A stretch of DNA of 8,551 bases from Solobacterium sp. Lineage in GTDB: Bacteria; Bacillota_I; Bacilli_A; Erysipelotrichales; Erysipelotrichaceae. The stretch lies in assembly GCA_016280695.1 (NCBI GenBank), contig JAEEHG010000009.1, positions 1-8,551 of the forward strand, read 5' to 3'. This document shows, in pieces, positions 8,363 through 8,551 of the stretch. The notes beneath the pieces are model-generated. The model searched no databases and had not been told where the DNA came from. It saw only the letters and a list, made by a program, of their open reading frames with translations. Numbering within the stretch: the stretch's first letter is position 1; each line of letters begins with the position of its first letter. Position numbers and translations under genes: made by a program.

Positions 8363-8399
8363 CAGACAGAAGGACAGCGGAAGCTGTCCTTTTTCTGTT
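8361..8399 (+). terminator. Intrinsic terminator after the first OsmC-like gene
   Basis: A perfect 9-bp stem (8370-8378 with 8383-8391) is closed by the GNRA-type tetraloop GGAA and followed by T residues through 8394. Outer bases AACAG (8361-8365) can also pair with CTGTT (8395-8399), lengthening the structure. The hairpin begins at the stop codon, so it separates the first copy from the second at the level of transcription. Confidence 0.88.
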
Positions 8400-8433
8400 T
8401 CCGGGCATTTTCATTTCAGCCGTGAGGAAACAG

Positions 8434-8442
8434 TGTTACGAT
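8434..8442 (+). promoter_or_regulatory. Candidate extended -10 box of the second OsmC-like gene
   Basis: TGTTACGAT at 8434-8442 fits the TGN-TANNAT pattern of an extended -10 element. No convincing -35 hexamer lies 16-18 bases upstream. Transcription would begin near 8449, with a leader of about 38 bases that contains the palindrome at 8458-8473 and the Shine-Dalgarno sequence AAGGTG at 8474-8479. Confidence 0.4.
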
Positions 8443-8457
8443 GAACTCAGAAAGGCT

Positions 8458-8473
8458 GTATGAAGATTCATAC
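8458..8473. repeat. Perfect 16-bp palindrome in the leader of the second OsmC-like gene
   Basis: GTATGAA, a 2-base centre GA, then TTCATAC. The arms are perfect over 7 bases. It sits between the presumed transcription start and the ribosome binding site, where a dimeric repressor bound to DNA would block transcription. As RNA it could form a hairpin of 6 pairs with a 4-base loop. The first OsmC-like gene has no comparable element upstream. Confidence 0.6.
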
Positions 8474-8486
8474 AAGGTGAAAAGAT

Positions 8487-8551
8487 ATGGCACTGGTACA
8501 GTTCAAGGACGGTTTCAAGGGAACTTATGAAGCCGGCAATCAGACTCTGCA
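8487..8551 (+). CDS. OsmC-like protein, second tandem copy (3' end outside window)
   Basis: Only the first 21 codons are inside the window, ending in mid-codon at the edge. The visible peptide begins MALVQFKDGFKGTYEAG and aligns without gaps to the start of the first OsmC-like protein, with 14 of 21 residues identical by eye. Both genes share the GTY and QTL landmarks and a similar AAGGT-type ribosome binding site (8474-8479 here). The synonymous codons differ at several shared residues, so this is a diverged paralogue and not a recent duplication or assembly repeat. It has its own candidate promoter and leader palindrome and lies beyond the first copy's terminator, so it is probably regulated separately. 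The cysteines and any catalytic residues lie outside the window. Confidence 0.8.
   Translation, partial: MALVQFKDGFKGTYEAGNQTL

Noticed and set aside
1..8551. Mobile elements, CRISPR arrays, defence genes, tRNA or rRNA genes
   Set aside because: No transposase or integrase motifs, spaced direct repeats, long terminal repeats or tRNA-like cloverleafs were recognised; nearly all bases are accounted for by the genes listed.

Overview
This 8.55 kb window looks like chromosomal DNA from a Gram-positive bacterium of the Firmicutes (Bacillota). The main reason is a complete HPr kinase/phosphorylase gene, the regulator of Firmicutes-type carbon catabolite repression. A PpaX-like pyrophosphatase gene follows it, and the ribosome binding sites are strong AGGAGG or AAGGAG types. 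The coding DNA is visibly G+C-rich for a Firmicute, with many codons ending in C or G. That could fit a higher-GC Erysipelotrichia-like or clostridial lineage, but the lineage is inference and no rRNA is present to settle it. No tRNA, rRNA, CRISPR array, insertion sequence or phage gene was seen.

Layout. Positions 2-373 hold the 3' end of a fucose/arabinose isomerase-like gene on the + strand. A perfect 14-bp hairpin at 395-428 follows and appears to be a bidirectional terminator, shared with a small convergent gene on the - strand (stop at 429, start at 872 or 830). That gene encodes a helical, cytosolic protein resembling the XpaC family. A divergent promoter region (about 873-960) separates it from a tight + strand operon: mutS (961-3489), uvrA (3489-6359), hprK (6347-7321) and a ppaX-like HAD phosphatase (7314-7958). 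Every junction in this operon overlaps, by 1, 13 and 8 nt, and every start has a Shine-Dalgarno sequence inside the preceding gene. Translation is therefore probably coupled.

The right end carries an OsmC-like gene (7988-8362) with its own candidate promoter, then a clear intrinsic terminator, then the start of a second OsmC-like paralogue (8487 to the window edge). A 16-bp perfect palindrome lies in the presumed leader of the second copy.

How the genes work together. MutS starts mismatch repair and UvrA starts nucleotide excision repair, so one transcript would carry the damage-recognition ATPases of two repair systems. Their usual partners mutL and uvrB are not in this window. HprK phosphorylates HPr on serine and, as a phosphorylase, releases pyrophosphate; the PpaX-like protein would remove that pyrophosphate. 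The OsmC-like proteins keep two cysteines typical of the fold but seem to lack the Arg and Glu of the classical peroxide-reducing site. With their tandem arrangement, they are the least ordinary part of the window. Most of the rest is housekeeping sequence.
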